Below, in pieces: positions 1 to 6,995 of a stretch of 14,006 nt of DNA. The translations under genes were made by a program, and so were the position numbers. Within the stretch, counting starts at the first letter, position 1. Each line of letters opens with the position of its first letter. The notes under the pieces were generated by a model. It saw nothing but the letters and a program-made list of their open reading frames with translations. It searched no databases and was not told where the DNA came from. Origin of the DNA: an uncultured Chloroflexota bacterium (GTDB lineage: Bacteria; Chloroflexota; Chloroflexia; Chloroflexales; Roseiflexaceae); NCBI GenBank assembly GCA_937876225.1, contig CALFIC010000210.1, forward strand, positions 1 through 14,006, in the 5' to 3' direction.

Positions 1-1349
1 ATGTCAACCACGATTTGGCACGAACGTTGCAACGATGATTCGAGGATCTCCAGCTTGCCGGTGGCATCGGCGTGGGTCAGCGCCGCCGCTTGGGTCAGTG
101 TTTCACAAAAAATACTGGCCGTTTCGGCCAGCGCCATCGGGGTATCGCGGTTGAGCGGGGTTTGGCTGGCGAGGTTGAGGTTGTGGTAGGCGTGCCCCAA
201 TTCGTGCGCCAACGTCATGATGCTGCCAATCGAGGGCTTGTAGTTCATCAGCACCCGTGATTGGTCGTGTTGCAAGCCAATACAAAACGCCCCGTCGACT
301 TTACCCATGCGTGGCTCGGCATCGACCCAGCCTTCGGCAAAAGCCCGCCGCGCAAAGTCCCCCATGCGGGGCGAATAGGCGTGGAATTGCGTGGCCACAA
401 ATTCGCAAGCCTCGGCGTACTCCCAGCTTTTGCCACCCGTGGTCACAGGTGCAAACAGGTCGTACCACGGTAATTGTGGGCCTGACCCCAGCAATGTGGC
501 CTTGACTTTGAGGTAGCGCCGGAACAGTGGGAAGCTGTCGTGGGCCGCCCCCATCATGGCGTCGAGGGTGGCCCGGTCGATGCGGTTGTCGAGTAACGAA
601 ATATCCACCGGGCTAGCAAAGCCCCGCCGTTTGGCCAGGGTATTGACTTCACCCTTGATGGCGTTAATCGCCATGGCCAGGGGCATCGATTGGGCTTTCC
701 AGGTGGCGATTTCGGCATCATGGGCCGCCTGGCGAGTTTCGCTGTCGCTGTCATACGCCAAGGCCCGGATGGCGCTCATCGGCTGGGTTTTGCCATCAAA
801 CTGCACGCTCAGTTGCGATGTCAAATTACTATGCAATCGTGCCCAGGCGCCACCACCACTCACATTCAGTTCGGCCGCCACAGCTTCGGCCTCGGGCGAC
901 ATCTGATGTTGGGCACGGCGGGCTGCTTCCTCAAGCATAAATTGCTGGTTGGCAATCAGCGCCGATTGTGCCACCAGGCTGGCAATATCGAGGCAGCCGG
1001 CCCACGCCGTCAGGCGCGTGCTGAGCTGACTAAGACGTACGAGGCGCTGACGGAGCTCGCTCAGGCGTGCTTGGGCCACACTATCGCGGGAATTGGTGCT
1101 GACAAAGCAGTAGATGTAGGCGTTGAGGGTGCGGATTTGGGTCATCACTGCACCGGTCTCGGTCAAAATTAATTCGACCACATCAGCAGCGACCTGCACG
1201 GAGGTATCGTGTTTTTGGACCTGGTGCTGGTCGTAATGGGCAGTCAAGGTGGTCAAGGTATCGTCGAGGGTAGTAATGGCGCTGGCCAAGGCGGGATCAT
1301 CGATCCCCGCAAAGGGCGTATCCATACGCCAATGGGGTAATGTGCTCAT
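1..1349 (-). CDS. M3 family oligoendopeptidase (PepF type), C-terminus outside window
   Basis: Zinc metallopeptidase of family M3, expected to cleave short peptides in the cytoplasm. The reading frame starts at the ATG at 1349-1347 and stays open to the window edge, giving 449 complete codons of a family usually near 590-600 residues, so only the C-terminal part is missing. The metal site is visible: HELGHAYH at residues 382-389 (HExxH, nt 192-206) and, downstream, the segment LAETASIFCE, whose Glu (about residue 409) is in the place of the third zinc ligand. The region before it matches the helical N-terminal lobe of PepF proteins (for example GEVNTLAKRRGFASPVDISL). A purine-rich AAAGAG lies about 6 nt before the start. 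It diverges from the GNAT gene at 1481. A shadow reading frame on the plus strand (1249-1641) is not a gene. Exact substrate unknown. Confidence 0.93.
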   Translation of the reverse strand, partial: MSTLPHWRMDTPFAGIDDPALASAITTLDDTLTTLTAHYDQHQVQKHDTSVQVAADVVELILTETGAVMTQIRTLNAYIYCFVSTNSRDSVAQARLSELRQRLVRLSQLSTRLTAWAGCLDIASLVAQSALIANQQFMLEEAARRAQHQMSPEAEAVAAELNVSGGGAWARLHSNLTSQLSVQFDGKTQPMSAIRALAYDSDSETRQAAHDAEIATWKAQSMPLAMAINAIKGEVNTLAKRRGFASPVDISLLDNRIDRATLDAMMGAAHDSFPLFRRYLKVKATLLGSGPQLPWYDLFAPVTTGGKSWEYAEACEFVATQFHAYSPRMGDFARRAFAEGWVDAEPRMGKVDGAFCIGLQHDQSRVLMNYKPSIGSIMTLAHELGHAYHNLNLASQTPLNRDTPMALAETASIFCETLTQAAALTHADATGKLEILESSLQRSCQIVVD

Positions 1350-1363
1350 GTGGGGCTCTTTCG

Positions 1364-1393
1364 TTGACGGCACAGGCGGTATTCAGGTAGGAT
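1364..1393 (+). promoter_or_regulatory. Putative promoter of the plus-strand GNAT gene
   Basis: TTGACG (1364-1369) and TAGGAT (1388-1393) are separated by 18 bp and match the sigma-70 type consensus in 5/6 and 4/6 positions. They point toward the GNAT gene and sit just upstream of that gene's leader, next to the opposing oligoendopeptidase promoter. No experimental support; weak -10. Confidence 0.35.
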
Positions 1394-1399
1394 GTATCT

Positions 1400-1408
1400 A
1401 TCATAACA
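1400..1408 (-). promoter_or_regulatory. Putative extended -10 promoter of the oligoendopeptidase gene
   Basis: The minus strand reads TGTTATGAT, an extended -10 element (TGn followed by TATGAT, one mismatch to TATAAT), 51 bp before the ATG. No clear -35 hexamer lies 16-18 bp upstream, which is tolerated in extended -10 promoters. Confidence 0.4.
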
Positions 1409-1480
1409 AAAGAACGTCTCTGCCGGACATCACGTTGGTCGATGTCGGTATGTCAGCGCAATATGCAAAGGTGCAACCGC

Positions 1481-2044
1481 ATGCCTCACACAAATTCCGC
1501 CGCAATTCCTCCTGTGACCCTGCACGATGGCCGCGTGGTCGCAGTGCGCTCACTCCAACCCGACGACAAAACCCGTTTGTTGCAATTTGGCCAAGCCTTG
1601 CCCCAAGACGATTGGTTGTACCTCGAAAACGACCTCCGTAGCCCCGAAATCGTCGCCCGTCTCGCCAACGCCTCGGCTGCCGAGCATTGGCGCCAAATGG
1701 TTGCCATCGAAAACGACCAAATCGCCGCCTACGCCTCCGTCCGCTTGTCGTCTGGCCGTACCAGCCATGTGGCCACGGTGCAACTGATTATCGGCGAAGG
1801 CTGGCGGCGGGTCGGTTTGGGGCGCGCCATGGGCGCGGTGATTTTTGAAGAAGCCAAAAAGCTCCAAGCTAGCAAAGTAGTGGTCGAAATGCTCGAAGCC
1901 CAGCGTAGCGGTCAGGCTATTTTTTCACGCCTCGGCTTCCGCATCGAAGGCACGTTGGTCAACCACGCCCGTGACCGCTTTGGCAAACACCACAACTTGG
2001 TAGTGATGGCTACCCTCGTCGATGACGCAAGTTATCGCCAATGA
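1481..2044 (+). CDS. GNAT family N-acetyltransferase (187 aa)
   Basis: Acetyl-CoA dependent N-acetyltransferase of the GNAT superfamily; acceptor substrate cannot be told. Residues 12-63 (VTLHDGRVVAVRSLQPDDKT and on) resemble the N-terminal strand and helix of the GNAT domain found in protein lysine acetyltransferases of the Pat type. Motif A, which binds the pyrophosphate of CoA, is visible as RRVGLGRAM at residues 109-117, followed by the usual helix, and motif B as FSRLGFRIEGT. Three in-frame ATGs exist (1442, 1463, 1481). I chose 1481 because AAAGGTG (1467-1473) lies 7 nt before it and the alignable fold begins right after. Its last 13 bp overlap the end of purC on the other strand. Confidence 0.85.
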   Translation: MPHTNSAAIPPVTLHDGRVVAVRSLQPDDKTRLLQFGQALPQDDWLYLENDLRSPEIVARLANASAAEHWRQMVAIENDQIAAYASVRLSSGRTSHVATVQLIIGEGWRRVGLGRAMGAVIFEEAKKLQASKVVVEMLEAQRSGQAIFSRLGFRIEGTLVNHARDRFGKHHNLVVMATLVDDASYRQ

Positions 2045-2778
2045 TCCGTCAATTGCATGACGGTGAGGTAGGTTTGGCGTAGGCGTTCGAGCCCTTCGGG
2101 AGTGACTTCGCGCATGTTGCGATAAATCTGTTTGTCGAGCATGTTGCTACTCGTCCCCCCTTGCCACAACCGCCACGAATCGTTGTCGATGACGTCGGCC
2201 ACCACCAATTCGTCGGTGCTGGTGCGCCCAAATTCAATCTTGAGGTCGACCAACGTCACGTCATGCGCCTGCCACGCATTTTCTAATACCCCAAACACCT
2301 GTTGCGCCATAGTGGTCATCGTGGTGAGGGTCGCTTGGTCAGTGATTTTGGCCGAAATCAGTTCGTCGACGCTCATCAAGGGATCGTGGTTGGCATCGTC
2401 TTTATAAAAAAACTCCGTAATCAACGGGTCAAAGCGCTGCCCTTCGGGAATCTGGGGGTGGCGTTTGAGGTATGAGCCGGTGGCGATGCGGCGTGTCACT
2501 ACCTCAAGGGGGATCATCGTGCAGCGGCGCACCACCATCGTGTCGTCGCTCTCGCCGTAAGCCACAAAGTGGCTGGCAATGGTGGCCCGATTCAGCAAGG
2601 CAAAATTGTTGGCGGTGGTGCGCCCACTAATCAGCCCTTTGCCGGCAATCACGTTGCGGCGGGCACCATCACCAGCGGTGATGTCGTCTTTGCTGACGAT
2701 AATCGCTAAATCGGCGTCACTGGGGTGGGCATAGACTTGTTTGGTTTTGCCTTCGGCAATCAATGGACCGCGTTGCAT
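2032..2778 (-). CDS. purC: Phosphoribosylaminoimidazole-succinocarboxamide synthase (SAICAR synthetase)
   Basis: ATP-dependent ligase that joins CAIR and aspartate to give SAICAR, a middle step of de novo purine synthesis in the cytoplasm. The 248-residue protein has normal length for bacterial PurC. Signatures seen: the nucleotide-binding start LIAEGKTKQVY (residues 6-16), the segment RRCTMIPLEVVTRRIATGSY, DLKIEFG near residue 183, and VADVIDNDSWRLW just after. The start at 2778 lies 2 bp after the stop of the hydrolase gene upstream, so translation is probably coupled within a purM-hydrolase-purC operon. The 3' end overlaps the convergent GNAT gene by 13 bp. Confidence 0.97.
   Translation of the reverse strand: MQRGPLIAEGKTKQVYAHPSDADLAIIVSKDDITAGDGARRNVIAGKGLISGRTTANNFALLNRATIASHFVAYGESDDTMVVRRCTMIPLEVVTRRIATGSYLKRHPQIPEGQRFDPLITEFFYKDDANHDPLMSVDELISAKITDQATLTTMTTMAQQVFGVLENAWQAHDVTLVDLKIEFGRTSTDELVVADVIDNDSWRLWQGGTSSNMLDKQIYRNMREVTPEGLERLRQTYLTVMQLTDHWR
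2046..2063. other. 6-bp inverted repeat just after the GNAT stop
   Basis: CCGTCA, a 6-nt loop, then TGACGG forms a perfect 6-bp stem one base after the GNAT stop codon and inside the end of purC. No T-run follows on either strand, so a classical intrinsic terminator is not supported. It could still mark a 3' end at this convergent junction, or be chance. Confidence 0.25.
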
Positions 2779-2780
2779 GG

Positions 2781-3656
2781 TTAGGCCTTTGTGGCTAGAC
2801 TGGCGATAAGCTCATCCCAGTGCATAAAAATCAACAGATGCCCAGCCCCGGGCCAGATGCGTACCGTCGTTTGGGGTAAAAGTTGTTGCAGACGTTGGGC
2901 CGCACTCGCCGGGGTAATCCGATCACTATCACCATACCAACAGGTGATGGGGTGGGTAATCGTGGCAAAATCAACACCCCACGGTGCCCCGACGATCGCG
3001 AATTCGGTGAAATAATTTAAAAACCCCTGCCGGAAGCTTTCGCTCAACATGTCACGAAATGATTGACCTTCCGGTGCGGCGACATAATTGTTTTCGGCCG
3101 CAGTAAAAGTCCCCCGCATCAACCAGATGCCAAATTTGCCCGCTTTGGCACCGACGCCAATCACGAGATTGAGGAAGGCCACCAATGGTTTCAACCAAAA
3201 TTTGGGTACGTTGGTGCCAAACGAATGCAACCAACGATTGAATGCCGACATCTGTTGCAGGTCGCGCGCTGCGGCGGGAACCACCCCCGACATAATATGG
3301 ATACGTATCACCCGCTCAGGTGCCATACTCGCCAACGCCAATGCATACGGGGTACCGGCTGAGTATGGGAGGAGCACACATTGTGCCACCCCCAGCGTAT
3401 CGAGGACGGCCAAGGCATCGTGACGCCAATGGAGCACACTGCAATCGGGGTCGGGTGTCGACATCCCAAAGCCTGGCCGATCGATGATAATCAGCCGTAC
3501 CTGATGTTGATCGAGGATAGCAGTATTGGGGATTTGATTGCGTGCCCCAGGGAGTCCATGACAGAGCAATACGGGGATGCCGTTCTGCGGACCACTGTCG
3601 CTATAGGCGACAATCCGCCCATCAGGGCGCTGGATAGTGGCATACATGGTACTCAT
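2781..3656 (-). CDS. Alpha/beta hydrolase fold protein (291 aa)
   Basis: Alpha/beta hydrolase of unknown substrate. Seen: the oxyanion-loop HGLPGAR (residues 33-39), DRPGFGMS (59-66), nucleophile elbow with Ser99 in LPYSAGT, acid candidate in WYGDSDRITP, and catalytic His in GAGHLLIF near the C-terminus. The elbow normally reads G-x-S-x-G; here the first Gly is Pro97. The frame is open upstream to an ATG at 3722, but I chose 3656: its ATG overlaps the purM stop as ATGA, a common translational coupling arrangement, AAGGAG lies about 10 nt upstream, and the extra 22 residues are Cys/Arg-rich antisense-like sequence covering purM's end. It sits between purM and purC, yet nothing in it indicates a purine step. 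Confidence 0.88.
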   Translation of the reverse strand: MSTMYATIQRPDGRIVAYSDSGPQNGIPVLLCHGLPGARNQIPNTAILDQHQVRLIIIDRPGFGMSTPDPDCSVLHWRHDALAVLDTLGVAQCVLLPYSAGTPYALALASMAPERVIRIHIMSGVVPAAARDLQQMSAFNRWLHSFGTNVPKFWLKPLVAFLNLVIGVGAKAGKFGIWLMRGTFTAAENNYVAAPEGQSFRDMLSESFRQGFLNYFTEFAIVGAPWGVDFATITHPITCWYGDSDRITPASAAQRLQQLLPQTTVRIWPGAGHLLIFMHWDELIASLATKA

Positions 3657-4666
3657 TGCAACACAACTCCTTGCCCCGCACTCACTGCGCCGACCACGCG
3701 GGCTACAGGTACTGCCGCACATGCGGCCGCCACGGCATCAGCTGGTACTACTACCAGCATACCTAATCCCATATTGAATGCATGGTAAGCGCTATCTTCG
3801 CTAATGTCACCTGCCTGCACCAAAAGCTCAAAAATCGCTGGAATCTGCCAACTGCCACGGTTGATAACCGCCCCACATCCCGCTGGCAAAATCCGTGGCA
3901 GATTGTCAACCACCCCACCGCCGGTAATATGTGCCAAGGCGTGGATGGTGACACCAGCCGCCGTGAGTGCCGTGTATTCGGGGATGTAGCAGCGGTGCGG
4001 GATTAGCAACGCTTCGCCCACGCTTTGGCCATTGAGGCTGGCAGGTCGGGCATCATAGCCCCCGAGCGCGGGGACAATTTTGCGCGCCAACGAATAACCG
4101 TTGGTGTGCAGTCCATCCGATGGCAACGCCAAAATTACATCGCCCACTCCCACATTGCGGGGTAGCATGGCATGACGATCGACGACTCCGACGATTGTGC
4201 CCGCCAGGTCAAACGTGTTGTCGCGGTAGACACCGGGCATTTCGGCGGTTTCACCACCCAGTAACGCACATCCCACCGCTTTACAAGCGGCTGCTAGGCT
4301 TTGCACGATGGTAGCGACTTGTTCGGCCTTGAGGCGATCGACGGCAATATAATCAAGGAAGAAGAGCGGTCGCGCCCCTTGGACCAAAATATCATTGATG
4401 CAATGATTGACCAAATCGGCGCCAATGGTGCGGTAGTCGTTGCAGGCCGCTGCGACCAGTGTTTTGGTGCCGACACCGTCCGTCGAGGCAACCAGCATCG
4501 CAGCGCCGAGATTATCGACTGCTTTGCTCAAATCAAAGCAGCCCCCAAACGCTCCTAGCCCCGCTGCCACTGCCGGGGTATAGGTGGATTGTACAGCTGC
4601 GGCCATCAAGGCGACGGCCCGATTTCCTTCGGCAATATTGACACCGGCCGCGGTATAGTCGCTCAT
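3653..4666 (-). CDS. purM: Phosphoribosylformylglycinamidine cyclo-ligase (AIR synthetase)
   Basis: ATP-dependent closure of FGAM to AIR, the fifth step of de novo purine synthesis. At 337 residues it has the usual length. Signatures: STDGVGTK (residues 61-68) of the glycine-rich phosphate/ATP site, GADLVNHCINDILVQGARPLFFLDY, LGGETAEMPG, DGLHTNGYSLAR and ITGGGVVDNLPRILP, all in family order. The start at 4666 is preceded by AGGAG at about 7 nt spacing. The upstream rodA-type stop is 34 bp away, so readthrough transcription from the cell-wall gene is likely; downstream it overlaps the hydrolase by 4 bp. Confidence 0.97.
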   Translation of the reverse strand: MSDYTAAGVNIAEGNRAVALMAAAVQSTYTPAVAAGLGAFGGCFDLSKAVDNLGAAMLVASTDGVGTKTLVAAACNDYRTIGADLVNHCINDILVQGARPLFFLDYIAVDRLKAEQVATIVQSLAAACKAVGCALLGGETAEMPGVYRDNTFDLAGTIVGVVDRHAMLPRNVGVGDVILALPSDGLHTNGYSLARKIVPALGGYDARPASLNGQSVGEALLIPHRCYIPEYTALTAAGVTIHALAHITGGGVVDNLPRILPAGCGAVINRGSWQIPAIFELLVQAGDISEDSAYHAFNMGLGMLVVVPADAVAAACAAVPVARVVGAVSAGQGVVLQ

Positions 4667-4700
4667 GAGGTGCTCCTGTAAAAAAACGTATTATGGGTAA

Positions 4701-5804
4701 TTAAAAATGAATTCTACGGCGCCATAAGGCGATACTCTGTAACAACCCTACTGCGGCAAACGATGTCACCGTAAAGCTGCCACCGTACGACACAAACGGC
4801 AACGGGATACCCGTGATGGGCATAATACTCATATTCATGCCGGCATTGACGAGTACGTGACAGAGAAACATCGCAGCGATGCCGGTTGCCATCAAACGCC
4901 CCAACATATCGCGGGAATTGGCTGCAATGTCGAGCGCTTGCCAGATGAGCACCCCGAGGAGCAAGAGCATGACCGCTGTGCCAATAAAACCTAATTCCTC
5001 ACCCGTAATGGCAAAAATAAAGTCTGAATACTGGACTGGCAAATAATTGCCTTGACTCATCACCCCCTGGGTCCAGCCTTGGCCATTGAAGCCTCCCGAC
5101 CCAATTGCTGTCAGCGATTGGATGATATTCCATGCACCTGATTTGAGTTCGGGGTCGTATTTGATTGGATCAAGAAAGATCAGCAACCGGGTCCGTTGAT
5201 AGGGCGCCAAAATATACGTCCAGCCAAAATAAAACACTGGTGCGGCAACGCCGATGAGTGCCCCAAATTGGGTAATCGTCATCCCTGCAACGAGCGTCAT
5301 TAGAATCCACACCGAACCAAATACCAAGGCTGTCCCAAAGTCGGGTTGAATAAAGACAAGGAACAATGGAACGCTGAGGAGCAACACGCTCCCGATAAAT
5401 GGCCGCCATTGGCTACTAACACGTTCTTGGCTAGCCCAAAACCCCGCCAGCACCATGATAATGACGAGTTTAATCGGCTCTGATGGTTGCACTGTGCGTA
5501 ACCCAAAGTCAATCCAACTTTGGGCACCGCCACGGACGTTCCCATAGATGAGTACAACCGCCAACAATACCACACTCACGATATATAACGGAAATGTCCA
5601 ACTTTGAAAGGTGTGATAATCCAAAAAGGTAATCCCTACCATCACGGCAATTCCAATCAAGAGATTCACCAGGTGGCGGCCAAAATAGCCTGTGGTCATC
5701 GGATCATGCAAGGTCGCACTATAGACCATCGCCAAGCTAAATGTCGTCAGCCCGACGAGAGCTGCCAGCAAAATAAAATTATAATCACGCCACGAATTAT
5801 TCAT
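4701..5804 (-). CDS. rodA: RodA/FtsW family (SEDS) peptidoglycan glycosyltransferase, RodA type
   Basis: Polytopic membrane enzyme that polymerises lipid II into glycan strands, normally with a class B penicillin-binding protein partner (none in this window). The 367-residue protein shows about ten hydrophobic segments and SEDS motifs in order: WIDFG then QPSEPIKL (107-113), QPDFGTALVFG (153-163), AIGSGGFNGQGWTQG (233-247), LPVQYSDFIFAITGEELGFIG (255-275) and GIPLPFVSYGGS near the end. Asp261 in YSDF corresponds to the Asp known to be needed for SEDS activity. Length and the sequence around NIIQSLTAIGSGG fit RodA better than FtsW, but division (FtsW) versus elongation cannot be proven here. 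GAGG lies about 9 nt before the start. Confidence 0.92.
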   Translation of the reverse strand: MNNSWRDYNFILLAALVGLTTFSLAMVYSATLHDPMTTGYFGRHLVNLLIGIAVMVGITFLDYHTFQSWTFPLYIVSVVLLAVVLIYGNVRGGAQSWIDFGLRTVQPSEPIKLVIIMVLAGFWASQERVSSQWRPFIGSVLLLSVPLFLVFIQPDFGTALVFGSVWILMTLVAGMTITQFGALIGVAAPVFYFGWTYILAPYQRTRLLIFLDPIKYDPELKSGAWNIIQSLTAIGSGGFNGQGWTQGVMSQGNYLPVQYSDFIFAITGEELGFIGTAVMLLLLGVLIWQALDIAANSRDMLGRLMATGIAAMFLCHVLVNAGMNMSIMPITGIPLPFVSYGGSFTVTSFAAVGLLQSIALWRRRIHF

Positions 5805-5840
5805 GCCTTTATCCTCGAGACAATTTGACCATTACTGTTG

Positions 5841-5846
5841 ATTATA
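5841..5846 (-). promoter_or_regulatory. Putative -10 box upstream of the rodA-type gene
   Basis: A perfect TATAAT on the minus strand lies 36 bp before the rodA start, in the 64-bp gap after dprA. I find no convincing -35 hexamer at 16-18 bp, so an internal promoter is only suggested. Confidence 0.3.
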
Positions 5847-5868
5847 TACTGCCCTCGCATGACGAGTA

Positions 5869-6924
5869 TCATTGTCTACGCCCCACATAAAATCCCTGCC
5901 CTTGATCACTCACTTCGCCACGTAGTTCACGCATCAACAAATCCCCCAACATATCTGCTGATTCGCGCATCAGAATACGACATAGCTCATCGATATGGCG
6001 CGGTACCTGCAATAATTGCATGAGTGGATCATCGATTTCTGCAGGTGCATGAATACTATAGCCGAGGCTTGCACAAACGTCGTGGGCGTTGCGTACTGGG
6101 ATTGCTCCTTGGCGCAACAATTCCAAGCACCCGGCACTCTGCTCCGAAAAAACTGACCCCGGCACCGCCATCACATCCCGTCCTTGATCCAAGGCTGCCT
6201 TGACGGTAATCAAGGCACCGCTTTTTTCGCCGGCTTCGCTGACAATCACTCCTTGTGCTAACCCACTAATCAAGCGATTGCGCGCAGGGAAGAGCGGTGG
6301 TATGGCTTTGGTGCCTGGATAAAACTCACTGACCAGCGCAGAGCCACGGCTTGCCAAAATTTTGTTGGCTAACCAGCGATTCCGTTCGGGATAGATTAAA
6401 TCCACTCCTGATGGCAAAACCGCAATGGTCTGCCCCCCACCAAGTAGGGCGTATTCATGAGCGACGGCATCGATTCCACTCGCCAACCCACTCACAATCG
6501 TGACATCTTGGCGGGCGAGGTCATGCGCCAATCGGCGGGTAATATCGACACCATAGCCACTCGGCTTGCGGGTGCCAACCATCGCCACGCTGCGTTGCGC
6601 AAATGCGGCAACATTCCCCCGCACGAACAAAATAAGTGGTGGGTTGGGGATTTGGGCAAGGAGTGCTGGGTAGTGTGGGTCGTGAATGCCGAGGATGGTA
6701 ATGCCCTGTTGACTGATTCTTTCGTAGTCGGCGTCGTTGTCCCGCCGGGCTTGTTGCATGATGCCACTAATAAGTTGGGGTGGGATACTCGCATGGCGCA
6801 ATTCGTGATGTGATGCCAACAAAATCGCTCGTGCACTCCCAAAAAAATCGATGAGTTTGGTAATTCGTTGTGCCCCTAAGCCGTCGATGCGGACGAGCCC
6901 TAGTAATGCTGATGCCTCGCGCAT
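5869..6924 (-). CDS. dprA: DNA-processing protein DprA (351 aa)
   Basis: DprA binds incoming single-stranded DNA during natural transformation and loads RecA on it. Order of parts from this start: an N-terminal HhH-like region (LVRIDGLGAQRITKLIDFFG, residues 10-29), a Rossmann-type core (about 110-278) with VGTRKPSGYG, VSGLASGIDAVAH, LPSGVDLIYPERN, FPARNRLISGLAQGVIVSEA and GALITVKAALDQGRDVMAVPG, and a C-terminal winged-helix-like segment after about residue 300 (VPRHIDELCRILMRESADMLGDLLMREL). The frame extends to ATGs at 6945 and 6966, but AGGAGG at 6930-6935, 5 nt before the ATG at 6924, decides the start. Start and ribosome binding site lie inside a long inverted repeat (see 6912-6971). Confidence 0.95.
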   Translation of the reverse strand: MREASALLGLVRIDGLGAQRITKLIDFFGSARAILLASHHELRHASIPPQLISGIMQQARRDNDADYERISQQGITILGIHDPHYPALLAQIPNPPLILFVRGNVAAFAQRSVAMVGTRKPSGYGVDITRRLAHDLARQDVTIVSGLASGIDAVAHEYALLGGGQTIAVLPSGVDLIYPERNRWLANKILASRGSALVSEFYPGTKAIPPLFPARNRLISGLAQGVIVSEAGEKSGALITVKAALDQGRDVMAVPGSVFSEQSAGCLELLRQGAIPVRNAHDVCASLGYSIHAPAEIDDPLMQLLQVPRHIDELCRILMRESADMLGDLLMRELRGEVSDQGQGFYVGRRQ

Positions 6925-6971
6925 ATCATCCTCCTGTCTGTGCATTTGGAGTGATGATATGCGCAAGGCAT
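6912..6971 (-). promoter_or_regulatory. Long inverted repeat enclosing the dprA start and ribosome binding site
   Basis: Left arm 6912-6930 and right arm 6953-6971 are inverted copies matching at 18 of 19 positions, with 12 uninterrupted pairs (GCGCATATCATC at 6919-6930 against 6953-6964). After a one-base bulge at 6952, four more pairs follow (6931-6934 with 6948-6951), leaving a 13-nt loop. The single mismatch (6918/6965) becomes a G-U wobble in the sense RNA of dprA. The ATG (6922-6924) is fully paired and five of six bases of AGGAGG are paired. If transcription enters from upstream, the RNA should fold so that the ribosome site is hidden. There is no T-run, so it is not a typical terminator. 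Pairing is seen directly; a regulatory role is inference. Confidence 0.6.
6930..6935 (-). promoter_or_regulatory. Shine-Dalgarno sequence of dprA
   Basis: Perfect AGGAGG on the minus strand, 5 nt before the ATG at 6924. It fixes the dprA start and is itself mostly base-paired in the predicted leader hairpin. Confidence 0.8.
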
Positions 6972-6985
6972 TACGCAGGCATTAC
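6966..6985. repeat. Short tandem duplication, two copies of AGGCATTAC
   Basis: AGGCATTAC occurs at 6966-6974 and 6977-6985 with an 11-bp period, between the end of the solute-binding protein gene and dprA. The first copy is part of the right arm of the dprA inverted repeat. Confidence 0.7.
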
Positions 6986-6995
6986 CAATGGGGGA

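Noticed and set aside
1249..1641. 130-codon plus-strand open frame across the oligoendopeptidase start and GNAT
   Set aside because: It is antisense to the peptidase at its start and out of frame with the conserved GNAT sequence at its end.
3657..3722. Longer N-terminus for the alpha/beta hydrolase
   Set aside because: The added Cys/Arg-rich stretch lies over the conserved purM end in another frame, while the ATGA overlap at 3656 gives a natural start.
6925..6966. Longer dprA starts at 6945 or 6966
   Set aside because: The extra residues have no counterpart in DprA and only the ATG at 6924 has a perfect AGGAGG at proper spacing.
6912..6971. Intrinsic terminator of the solute-binding protein gene
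   Set aside because: There is no T-run after the stem on the minus strand; the sequence continues into dprA coding.
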